This document shows positions 10,001 to 15,559 of a stretch of DNA of 64,000 nt, piece by piece; the stretch's first letter is position 1, and every line of letters starts with the position of its first letter. The notes below the pieces were generated by a model. The model was not told where the DNA came from, made no database searches, and saw only the letters and a program-made list of their open reading frames with translations. The stretch is from Allomeiothermus sp035760705 (GTDB lineage: Bacteria; Deinococcota; Deinococci; Deinococcales; Thermaceae): positions 1 to 64,000 of the forward strand of contig DASTSL010000114.1 of assembly GCA_035760705.1 (NCBI GenBank), read 5' to 3'. Both the position numbers and the translations under genes were made by a program.

Positions 10001-10240
10001 GGCGGGGGAGGGGAGGGCTCGGGTCAGCTCGGAGAGGGGCACCGTGACGTGGAGGCTGAGGGTGCGGTAGGGGGTTTCCCGCAAGAGTTCCGTTACGGTG
10101 TAGCTTTTGCCGATACCCGGCTCGCCCCACAACCCCAGGGCCAGCCCTTCGCGTTTGAGCGGAAGGGGCTTGAGTTGGTCGATCAGCGTGGCATAGACAG
10201 GACGCATCGCTTCGACGCTCTTGGGTTCTAGCTTCAGCAT
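7094..10240 (-). CDS. STAND ATPase-TPR regulator with C-terminal SARP-like winged helix (1048 aa)
   Basis: Walker A is GEPGIGKS (residues 39-46), with a VILHLEDLHEA Walker B, long TPR-like helices, and a C-terminal LEVLGPLQFAGEPLRGHKRQ winged helix with wing VVTTPSGYAL plus a BTAD-like tail. It is a paralogue of the gene immediately downstream. The start is set at ATG 10240 (MLKLEPKS) with GGGGGA just before it. An in-frame ATG at 10261 abuts the -10 box and would lie at or upstream of the transcription start, so it is less likely. It has its own SARP-type promoter at 10262-10294, which suggests autoregulation. It is an intracellular sensor-regulator; the ligand is unknown. Confidence 0.85.
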   Translation of the reverse strand: MLKLEPKSVEAMRPVYATLIDQLKPLPLKREGLALGLWGEPGIGKSYTVTELLRETPYRTLSLHVTVPLSELTRALPSPAKPPAWAESLLRRLERGEHVENEKAASALSALLGGLAPVILHLEDLHEASPERLDWVGKLATMVKRSRGVALLVTSRVMPPAPFVAFRLEPLDAAGVRRLLEGEAGASLPAEALDWIYTQAAGNPLFTLEFFRHLARRGFLWNDGRKWRWRPPPTADVPLTVEALIERLVGEAVLEAGVRAALEARAILPVEVSATLWAEVTGLSRERLEAAHLELQRRGLMRGGKFAHPLFREVTLNLMPSLQRQGLARRTLEALRAGEPQAAAAYVEAAGLERKPALELLRRAAEQAKQAGNETQAARWMARAVEYAWGEEQGRLALEAAQVLQHHDLPEAARLVKLALPTSAATPEAVRFYAHLLARQGRMPDLEALLRELPQSLREAVNLPALSISTYHIGGKNAQALEIWEAHPELHADPSPELLRAVAGSALATGQTEKAQTLVTQGLSTTDPLTHPTLRCEFLSTQALIHYHRGEYAAAEATLAEVLEILAPLDVPRLRGTALVNRAAFLRMLGRYGEMSNCLEEALQIRRQVGDANAYAFAQAALAEALIEQGRYEVAEEALSEAIATLELYGPSRPLTATHSMANLLYRSQDTPIAKLLALRHAEQALGYARQMGNPRLLREVLLDAAFAQIRAGYPERALALTAEAEGVAEAAGNSPHDTLQTLWARGLALGALGEAAALGALQQALKLARELHLEVDQHKVGLELDRLNGDLESARRRMEWFAERGLMNGVNLAVRLFPQLAEHSRPAAHRLEPPATGPRLEVLGPLQFAGEPLRGHKRQELLALLLEARVAGKTEVGKLELLDRLYPGEDEKKAASSLKELIRTVRSNLGASAVVTTPSGYALGVAVSSDLEEFLRTGDPSLWRGAYLEGLSSLHETVRESVHLALRTRAQALLEADPKEAARLGRILLEADPYDPQALRLTLLALRGSKNHKSLARLYEEAREWMLEVGEQLPIGWMEYLNAEVQG

Positions 10241-10261
10241 AAATCCCCCGGCTACCGACAT

Positions 10262-10294
10262 AGGGTAGCCGGGGAGGCGTTAAACCGCTGTTAC
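10262..10294 (-). promoter_or_regulatory. SARP-type promoter of the tandem STAND regulators
   Basis: Minus strand: GTAACAG and TTAACGC start 11 bp apart, then a 9-nt spacer and TACCCT as -10 (10267-10262). It sits between the C39-like lipoprotein stop and the regulator start. Confidence 0.7.
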
Positions 10295-10299
10295 GGGCT

Positions 10300-12177
10300 C
10301 TATTTGAGGATCAAGGGGGTGCGGAAGCGCAGGTATTTGACGTCCTGGAGCACCCCGCCCTGCTTCAGCTTGACGATCAGCATGGCCGAGCCGCCGCTGT
10401 CGGGCACGGTGAGGGTGCCGCTCACCAGGCTGCTGGCGGTGTTCCAACTGCGGGCCGGTACGCTGACGCTGCTCGTGCTGGGGCTGCCAATGGGGGCGCC
10501 ACTCGAGTTCGCCAGCGAGACCTCCACGGTAAAGGGCAAATCCACGTTGGTCACGTTCGCCACCCTAAACGAATAGGAGAGGTTGCCGCCGGGTTTGGCC
10601 GTCGCCCCGAGCTGAAGGCTATCGGTGGCGGTGGTGCCGTCCTTGAAGTAGTAGCCGTAGCTGTGCGGACTATCGGCGTCCCACTCGAGCGTGGCCGTGC
10701 CCCCGCCGTTCTTGTCGAAGCTGACCCCACCTCGGCTGAAGGCGATGCTCCCCCGGCGGGCGGTCTCGGGCCTCAGGGCCACCCCGCTGCTGGTGTTGAG
10801 CACCCCGGTAAAGATGGTCTGGACAAAGATCTGTTTGCCCTGGGCGTCCTTCTTCCAGCCGGTGGCGTCTTGCTGGAACTGATCCCAGGTGGTCTTTTTG
10901 GCGATGTCCCCATTGGAGTCGTGGTAGTAGAGGCCGTCCCCGTCCACCCCCACCACCGTGACCGAGTGCCACCACATGTCCACGCCCATCACCAGCGGGC
11001 GGCGGTCGAAGAGGCCGAAGAGGCCGGTGTTGACCAGCACGGTGTAGACCAGGAAATCGTTGAACCCACCCTTGGCGCCGGAGTCGGGCAGGAAGGCCGC
11101 GGCGTCCCACAAATAGATGGTGTACTTGCCCGCCAGCCCCACCTGGTCGAGCGGCCAGCCGCCGCCGGAGTCGCGGTCTTGGTTTTGCAACTGGGCCACC
11201 TGCCAGTTGGCCAGGGCCATGCTGTTGCCAAAATCGGCGTTCTCGGCGTCGTCGAAGACCGTCTCGTTGAAGTCGTAGTAGCGCAGCATTGCGGTGAGCG
11301 AGGTGGGGGCGCACCAGGGAATCCCCGACTGGTAATACCAGGGCACCTGCAAGACTTCTTTCTCCTGGGGCTTTTGCACAAGCTTGGGGATCGCCACCAC
11401 CCACTGGGCTTTATCGAGGGTGGTGTAGGTGTAGCTGATCGGGCCGAACTTGGGCCCCTGGTCGGCCTCGGTGGGGCGGTACAGGTTTACCACGCCCGGG
11501 GTCTGGGGATCGCGGTTGCCTACGATCAGGCTTTGCGTGTTGTTGAGGGCGTCGCCGTTGGGGGTGATGCTCAGCACCGGGGGCTTCTCGGGGTTGACCC
11601 GCAGGCTGGTAACGCTGCTGGGGCCAAAGCCCGAGGCCAGCGTGGCGCTCACCGTATAGGCGTCCGAGACGTACTTGAGCGGGTCGCCGGGGTCGGTGGA
11701 GGTGGGCTTGCCCAGGCTTTTGAGGGTGACGGTGGCGGTGCTTCCGCCCACGAAGGCTCCGGGCGGGATGGTCAGGGTGGCCGGGCCGAGGGTGAGGGTT
11801 CCGCCGGTGGCGACATCGAGGGTGCTCGAGGTGCTCGAGCCCGGGGGCGGCGCGTAGGTCACGTTGAGCGGGGTGGTCTGGCCGGACTGCACCTGGAGGC
11901 TGGTGGCGCTCGAGGTCGCGGTGTAGATCCCGGAGCCGGTGTTCACGCTCTGGGCATCCACGCTGTAGGCTCCGGGGGTCAGGTTAGCCAGGGTCTTGGA
12001 AGCGGTGAGGGTCTCGCTAAACCCGTTGGGCCCGGTGATCCGCACCTTGGCGTCGGTCCCCGCCGGAACCCCCAGGATGGTGGCCTGGATGCTTCCCGGG
12101 GCAAGCCCCCCGCCCCCACCGCAAGCGGCCAGCAGCAGGACGAGAATAACCGCCAGGATAGAAAATAGCTTCTTCAT
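10300..12177 (-). CDS. Lipoprotein with C39/papain-like peptidase domain (625 aa)
   Basis: Signal peptide with lipobox LAAC (Cys19) and a Gly-rich linker. Residues 30-110 look like a beta-sandwich, and 118-160 carry GTLTLGPATLTIPPGAF, a ZU5-like pattern. Residues 275-425 hold the C39_2-like core: QVPWYYQSGIPWCAPTS with Cys289, MWWHSVTVVG with His404, and HDSNGD near 420. It ends at the LQDVKYLRFR stretch, which its longer paralogue at 1343-3541 also has before its Ig-like repeats. It lies just upstream of the two inverted-order STAND regulators and has its own SARP-type promoter. Likely surface-exposed; activity and substrate unproven. Confidence 0.82.
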   Translation of the reverse strand: MKKLFSILAVILVLLLAACGGGGGLAPGSIQATILGVPAGTDAKVRITGPNGFSETLTASKTLANLTPGAYSVDAQSVNTGSGIYTATSSATSLQVQSGQTTPLNVTYAPPPGSSTSSTLDVATGGTLTLGPATLTIPPGAFVGGSTATVTLKSLGKPTSTDPGDPLKYVSDAYTVSATLASGFGPSSVTSLRVNPEKPPVLSITPNGDALNNTQSLIVGNRDPQTPGVVNLYRPTEADQGPKFGPISYTYTTLDKAQWVVAIPKLVQKPQEKEVLQVPWYYQSGIPWCAPTSLTAMLRYYDFNETVFDDAENADFGNSMALANWQVAQLQNQDRDSGGGWPLDQVGLAGKYTIYLWDAAAFLPDSGAKGGFNDFLVYTVLVNTGLFGLFDRRPLVMGVDMWWHSVTVVGVDGDGLYYHDSNGDIAKKTTWDQFQQDATGWKKDAQGKQIFVQTIFTGVLNTSSGVALRPETARRGSIAFSRGGVSFDKNGGGTATLEWDADSPHSYGYYFKDGTTATDSLQLGATAKPGGNLSYSFRVANVTNVDLPFTVEVSLANSSGAPIGSPSTSSVSVPARSWNTASSLVSGTLTVPDSGGSAMLIVKLKQGGVLQDVKYLRFRTPLILK

Positions 12178-12199
12178 AGTTTTGCCTCCTTCGCCCTCT

Positions 12200-12232
12200 A
12201 CCCTAGGGCTTGGGCCGTTATATCCCCGTTAA
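12200..12232 (-). promoter_or_regulatory. SARP-type promoter of C39-like lipoprotein
   Basis: Minus strand: TTAACGG and ATAACGG start 11 bp apart, followed by 9 nt and TAGGGT (12205-12200) as -10. The AAGGAGG ribosome site and ATG at 12177 follow. Confidence 0.7.
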
Positions 12233-12247
12233 GACGGGATTATCGCT

Positions 12248-12814
12248 TCAGGGGTTGAGGACCAGGAGGAAAAAGGCGGTATCGGTGCTTTTGGTGTCGT
12301 TGACCACGCCGGTGCCGTAACAGTCCACCTCGATGAAGTCGTTGAAGGGGACGCTGTCGCAGGCGGCGGGGCTGTTGTAGGGGGTCACGAAGGCCGGGGT
12401 GCCGTAGATCTGCCCGTTGTTGTCGGAGTATTTGACGATGTAGATGCCGCTGCTGGGATGGCTCACCGAGAGGTTGGCCCCGGTCGAGGACCAGGCCCGC
12501 TCGATGGTCCCGTCCGACTTGATAAAAGCGTAGACCCGAGGGAATCCCTTGGCGGTGGGCAGGCCCTGTTTGAACTGCTCGAGCCCGGAGACCCGCCCGT
12601 CCAGCGTGCTTTGCTGCGAACTCAAAGAGCCCACCTGGCCTTGCAGGGTCTCTACGGCCTGCTTCAGCGCGGCGAAATTCTCGTTGACCTCGCTCGACTT
12701 GATCGGGTCGCCAGCTTTGAAGGTGTGCGGGAGATTCACCGCCGCCAACACCGAAAACCCGGCTGCAACCACGAAAGCCCCCAGGAAAAAATACTTGAGG
12801 TTCTTGCCGTTCAT
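12248..12814 (-). CDS. Exported NANF-motif protein (188 aa)
   Basis: The start is the ATG at 12814 (MNGKNLKYFF), 6 nt after GGAGG; ATG 12820 is 2 codons upstream with poor spacing. It has an N-terminal signal or anchor, then FKAGDPIKSSEVNENFAAL and a predicted coiled coil (VETLQGQVGSLSSQQ, then VSGLEQF). The last 90 residues form a compact domain (FPRVYAFIKSDG to the C-terminus) with two Cys (SPAACDS and EVDCYG) that could pair. This suggests a trimeric stalk with a globular head. It lies 16 nt after the tiny GVWD-tail lipoprotein, the same pairing as at 1-680. Surface adhesin or fibre is an inference. Confidence 0.8.
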   Translation of the reverse strand: MNGKNLKYFFLGAFVVAAGFSVLAAVNLPHTFKAGDPIKSSEVNENFAALKQAVETLQGQVGSLSSQQSTLDGRVSGLEQFKQGLPTAKGFPRVYAFIKSDGTIERAWSSTGANLSVSHPSSGIYIVKYSDNNGQIYGTPAFVTPYNSPAACDSVPFNDFIEVDCYGTGVVNDTKSTDTAFFLLVLNP

Positions 12815-12830
12815 CTCCATCCTCCAGCGA

Positions 12831-12950
12831 TCATTGCCAGTTGGTCTGGTCCCACTTGCTTTGGTCCCACACCCCGTGTTGGGTTTGGCTGCCGCCCCCG
12901 CCACAAGCGGCGAGCAGCAGCAGCAGAACGATGATCCAGCGAATCCGCAT
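12831..12950 (-). CDS. Tiny lipoprotein with GVWDxSxWDxxxWQ tail (39 aa)
   Basis: It starts MRIRWIIVLLLLLAACGGGG: a very short signal peptide, lipobox LAAC (Cys16), then a Gly/Ser linker and the tail HGVWDQSKWDQTNWQ. The ATG at 12950 follows GGAGG. It lies 16 nt from the stop of the 409-aa lipoprotein and 16 nt before the NANF protein, so the three are probably one operon from the promoter at 14217-14249. The tail pattern is shared with the 44-aa lipoprotein at 546-680. Three Trp spaced about five residues apart on a lipid-anchored peptide suggest contact with a membrane or glycan surface, which is speculative. Confidence 0.78.
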   Translation of the reverse strand: MRIRWIIVLLLLLAACGGGGSQTQHGVWDQSKWDQTNWQ

Positions 12951-12966
12951 ACCTCCTCCTGGAGGC

Positions 12967-14196
12967 TCAGGGAGCGGTGGTGAAGGTCCGCTCGCCCGAG
13001 TAACCGCTCGAGTAGTTCTGGTTGAAATCAAAGGACGCCCCACCCAGCCAGTCGTTGACGCTGCCCACCGGGGCGATCCCTGATACGATCCAGCGGTACA
13101 CGATCCCCTTGGGGAGCGGGTAACCCAGGCTGCTCAGATCCGGCAGGGTGGCGCTGGCGGCGGTGGTGAAGAGGGTCAGGGCCAGGGGGCCGCTGGTTTT
13201 GGGGTAGACGCTGAGTTGGTGGATTCCGCCGGGGAAAGCCGACCAGGAAAACGGGGTAGCATTATTGACTCCCAGTGCGTTATCCGCGGGCTGGTTCAAC
13301 TCGGTGGCGCTGGGCAGCGCGAGGCTCACCCCGCTGGCATCCGCGGCCACCCCAAGCTGTTGCAGATAGACCGAGGCATCCCCCTTCTTGGCGCTGGCAC
13401 TGAGGTAGAGGGCGGAGCCGATCACGGGGGCAGCGTAGCTAAAGGCGGGGGTGCTGCTCTGCTCGAAGGTGAAGGGGTAAGCCAGCCTGGAGCCGCAGAC
13501 AAACCCCAGGGTCTTGGCGGTAAGTGTGTACCCCCCCGGGACCGTGACCAGGCCGCTGAGGGTCTTGCTCTGGATGGGGTTGAGCACTAAATTTGCGCTG
13601 CTGGGTTGCTTGTCGGTAAACGCCAGGTTGTCCAGTTGGCCGTAGCCGTTAAAACCGGTGGCCACGTTGCTCGAGTTCTTCTGCGACTGGAGTGCACAGA
13701 TGCTCCCACGGAAGCTGGCCGGGCCGACCCACTGCAAGGTGGTGGTGTAGCTGGTTCCCAGGCTGCCGGTGGCGCCCCCGTTCATGTTCACCGGCCCGGT
13801 GACCTGGAGCAGGGTATCGTAGCCGCTGGGCTGGGGCCAGGTATAGCCCGCCCCGGAGAGGTTTACGGTCAGGTTGGCCTGACCGTTATAGTTGCCCGAA
13901 CCCACCGCGATCACCGTGGGGTCCGCGCGGGTCACCCCCTCGAAGATCTGGGCGTACTTCTGGGTGGGCTGGACCACCACCAATCGGTAGGGAGCGCTGA
14001 TCCCGCCGGCGCTGAAGTTGCCCCCGGCGTCGGTGGAGGTGACCTTATTTGCGACCATCACCGGGAGAAAAGCCCCGGCCTCCCCGGTGGGGTAGACCAC
14101 CTTGCCGGTGACGGTAAGACCGGGGGTGCTGTTGCCCGGGCAGGCCGTGAGCAGCAGCAGGAGACCTGCGCCGAGCGCCGCCATGATTTTGTGCAT
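12967..14196 (-). CDS. Putative lipoprotein (409 aa)
   Basis: Starts MHKIMAALGAGLLLLLTAC with a lipobox (Cys19) after an AAGGAGG site. Residues 27-75 (VTGKVVYPTGEAG, TSTDAGGNFS) resemble a carboxypeptidase-regulatory-like or transthyretin-like beta domain. The rest is Ser/Gly/Thr-rich beta sequence, with a C-terminal part resembling a fibronectin-like segment (NNATPFSWSAFPGG, IVYRWIVSG, GERTFTTAP). No catalytic motif is visible. First gene of the unit with the tiny lipoprotein and the NANF protein. Likely a surface structural lipoprotein. Confidence 0.78.
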   Translation of the reverse strand: MHKIMAALGAGLLLLLTACPGNSTPGLTVTGKVVYPTGEAGAFLPVMVANKVTSTDAGGNFSAGGISAPYRLVVVQPTQKYAQIFEGVTRADPTVIAVGSGNYNGQANLTVNLSGAGYTWPQPSGYDTLLQVTGPVNMNGGATGSLGTSYTTTLQWVGPASFRGSICALQSQKNSSNVATGFNGYGQLDNLAFTDKQPSSANLVLNPIQSKTLSGLVTVPGGYTLTAKTLGFVCGSRLAYPFTFEQSSTPAFSYAAPVIGSALYLSASAKKGDASVYLQQLGVAADASGVSLALPSATELNQPADNALGVNNATPFSWSAFPGGIHQLSVYPKTSGPLALTLFTTAASATLPDLSSLGYPLPKGIVYRWIVSGIAPVGSVNDWLGGASFDFNQNYSSGYSGERTFTTAP

Positions 14197-14216
14197 AAAC
14201 CCTCCTTGACACGGCG

Positions 14217-14249
14217 AGGATAGGACAGGCGCCGTTAAGTTCGCGTTAC
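14217..14249 (-). promoter_or_regulatory. SARP-type promoter of lipoprotein/NANF unit
   Basis: Minus strand: GTAACGC and TTAACGG start 11 bp apart, followed by 9 nt and TATCCT (14222-14217) as -10. A leader of about 15 nt carries AAGGAGG. Confidence 0.72.
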
Positions 14250-14257
14250 GACCGGCT

Positions 14258-14875
14258 CTAGGGTTGGTAGTCGGCCAACTCGTGGACCGCGGTCTGGTCC
14301 TCCTGGCGCACCAGCCCGACCCCTTTGGCGTACCACTGGGTGATGCTGTAGTTGATCGGCTGGCTCAGGCCCTTCGCGCTGAACTCACCTTTCTGGGTCA
14401 GCACCACCTTGAAGGCTGGGAAGGTTCCGGCGGGCACCTGGATTTGCTCCTGAGCCACGATCTGGAAGGTGAACTCACCCTTGAAGGTATAGACGAGCTG
14501 GCCCTGCTGCTTGTCGTTGGCGGTGATGGTTCCCTCGTTGGCGTAGGTCCAACTGGCCCCTACCCGCCAGCGCTCGGCGGTCGGGATCACCACCCCCCGG
14601 CTCGCTTTGACCTGGGTGGTCAGGGTGGCGCTGGGGCCAGAGCCCAGGCCCGCCCCGAGCGAGGGGGTGGTGAGGCCCTCGGCGGTGCAGGTGTAGGGAA
14701 CATCCAGCACCCGCGTGGGGTTGGTCCAGTTGTAGCGCAGGGTAAAGCCATTAGCGCTGGAGTTCACCACGCGGATGGTATAGCTGCTGGTGCTTCCACC
14801 CGATTTGCTTTTGAAGGTGAAGATCTTGCTCGAGCCTGGAGCTGCTGAGAAGAAGGGTGTAGGCTTCATCTCCAA
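14258..14875 (-). pseudogene. N-terminally truncated exported beta protein, fused out of frame to the upstream gene
   Basis: The frame encodes a beta-rich protein from about APGSSKIFTFKSKSGG to a C-terminal YAKGVGLVRQED region, the layout of secreted proteins whose mature part opens with a PGxxW-type segment. No signal peptide remains. The only starts are a TTG at 14875 or ATG at 14869, buried in the 3' part of the upstream ORF in another frame. The overlap of about 125 bp and the junction at CTCGAG 14829-14834 indicate that a deletion joined two genes. Re-initiation could still yield a cytoplasmic fragment. It may instead be a single frameshifted gene. Confidence 0.55.
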
Positions 14876-15230
14876 ACCCGGAAAGAGGGGTCAGGGTAAA
14901 CTTTACATTTGTCTGGGCCTGCTCCGCCTTTACGATCTGCTGTATCAGATCTTTAGTGCTAGAGCCGCGAGTGGAATCCAGGTGGGCCCAGGTCAAGATC
15001 AGGGCTTTGCCTATCTGATCGCTGCTGCCTTGGATCTCCCAGTCACAACCCCCGTAGGTTACACGTACCCCGTTTTCCTGCCCGGTTCGTGGGCTCCTCT
15101 CGTGTCCTGCCGCTCCTGCTCCCAGCACCGCCTTGACCTGCTGGGGGCTGAGCCACCCACAGGTGGCAGGGCCTTGGGCCCAAGCTGAGGCGATCAGAAA
15201 AGCTGCTGCAATTACCCAGGCCATCTTCAT
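14751..15230 (-). CDS. Secreted DUF3558-like protein with a foreign C-terminal tail
   Basis: A signal peptide (MKMAWVIAAAFLIASAWAQ) is followed by about 110 residues with a conserved-looking SPQQVKAVLG, Cys pair (ATCGWL and GGCDWE) and GFGDEAYTLLLSSS, reminiscent of the DUF3558/sortilin-like small secreted domain. From about residue 132 the frame runs through DNA that codes for another protein in a second frame, so the last 27 residues (RLEQDLHLQK onward) are probably not native. It lies 12 nt after the 59-aa gene at 15242-15421 and shares its promoter. Confidence 0.6.
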   Translation of the reverse strand: MKMAWVIAAAFLIASAWAQGPATCGWLSPQQVKAVLGAGAAGHERSPRTGQENGVRVTYGGCDWEIQGSSDQIGKALILTWAHLDSTRGSSTKDLIQQIVKAEQAQTNVKFTLTPLSGFGDEAYTLLLSSSRLEQDLHLQKQIGWKHQQLYHPRGELQR

Positions 15231-15241
15231 ACGGTCCTCCC

Positions 15242-15421
15242 CTAACGCAGGCCCTCTGTGGGTCGCTTGAACTGGGCCTCGAGCCAGGCCAGCAGTTCCA
15301 GGGGGCTCTCGAACTCGAGCACCTCCCCCTCCCGCTCGAGCCGGGCGTGCCAGGGGTGGGTCAGGTCGGGGGGGTGGATAAACAGCTTGAACTCCTGTTG
15401 CCGAATATCCTCGTCATCCAC
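15242..15421 (-). CDS. Small HPWHARL-type protein (59 aa)
   Basis: GTG start at 15421, 6 nt after GGGAGG, encoding an acidic cytoplasmic protein that begins MDDEDIRQQEFKLF, with THPWHARLE, GEVLEFESPLELLAWLEAQF and a basic end. The pattern (HPW-x-R-L then a SP-x-EL-x-x-WL helix) recurs in small Thermaceae proteins found near SARP-like regulators, as I recall them; I cannot verify this here. First gene after the promoter at 15444-15476 and downstream of the BTAD regulator. A regulatory accessory or antagonist is possible. Confidence 0.65.
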   Translation of the reverse strand: MDDEDIRQQEFKLFIHPPDLTHPWHARLEREGEVLEFESPLELLAWLEAQFKRPTEGLR

Positions 15422-15443
15422 ACCTCACCTCCCTATGCCCAGC

Positions 15444-15476
15444 AGGGTAGAGGAGGGGGCGTGGCAAAAGCGTGGC
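15444..15476 (-). promoter_or_regulatory. SARP-type promoter with perfect repeats
   Basis: Minus strand: GCCACGC occurs twice exactly 11 bp apart (inside the longer repeat TTGCCACGC), followed by 9 nt and TACCCT (15449-15444). The geometry equals the other five cluster promoters, but the heptamer sequence is different, which suggests a second SARP specificity. Confidence 0.7.
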
Positions 15477-15481
15477 AAGCC

Positions 15482-15524
15482 CCTAGAGCGGCGGTCGCGA
15501 AGCGCGGCAATCCCCCGCTCTAGG
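15482..15524. repeat. 9-bp inverted repeat
   Basis: CCTAGAGCG at 15482-15490 and CGCTCTAGG at 15516-15524 enclose 25 nt between the regulator stop and the next promoter. It may be part of a transcript-end structure. Confidence 0.35.
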
Positions 15525-15534
15525 CTGGGCTTTC

Positions 15535-15559
15535 CCGAATAGCCGACTCGGCTATTCGG
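15535..15559 (-). terminator. Perfect 10-bp hairpin overlapping a stop codon
   Basis: CCGAATAGCC and GGCTATTCGG flank a 5-nt loop. On the minus strand the TAG of the SARP regulator lies in the 5' arm. There is no T-tract, so termination would not be classical; a stability hairpin or readthrough element is equally possible. Confidence 0.4.

Noticed and set aside
10240..10261. Start of the 7094 regulator at ATG 10261
   Set aside because: It abuts the -10 box and would lie at or upstream of the transcription start; ATG 10240 has GGGGGA before it.
10663..12168. A 501-codon plus-strand frame opposite the C39-like lipoprotein
   Set aside because: Low-complexity Gly/Val/His-rich translation without signal or motif; the minus-strand lipoprotein has a lipobox, promoter and ribosome site.
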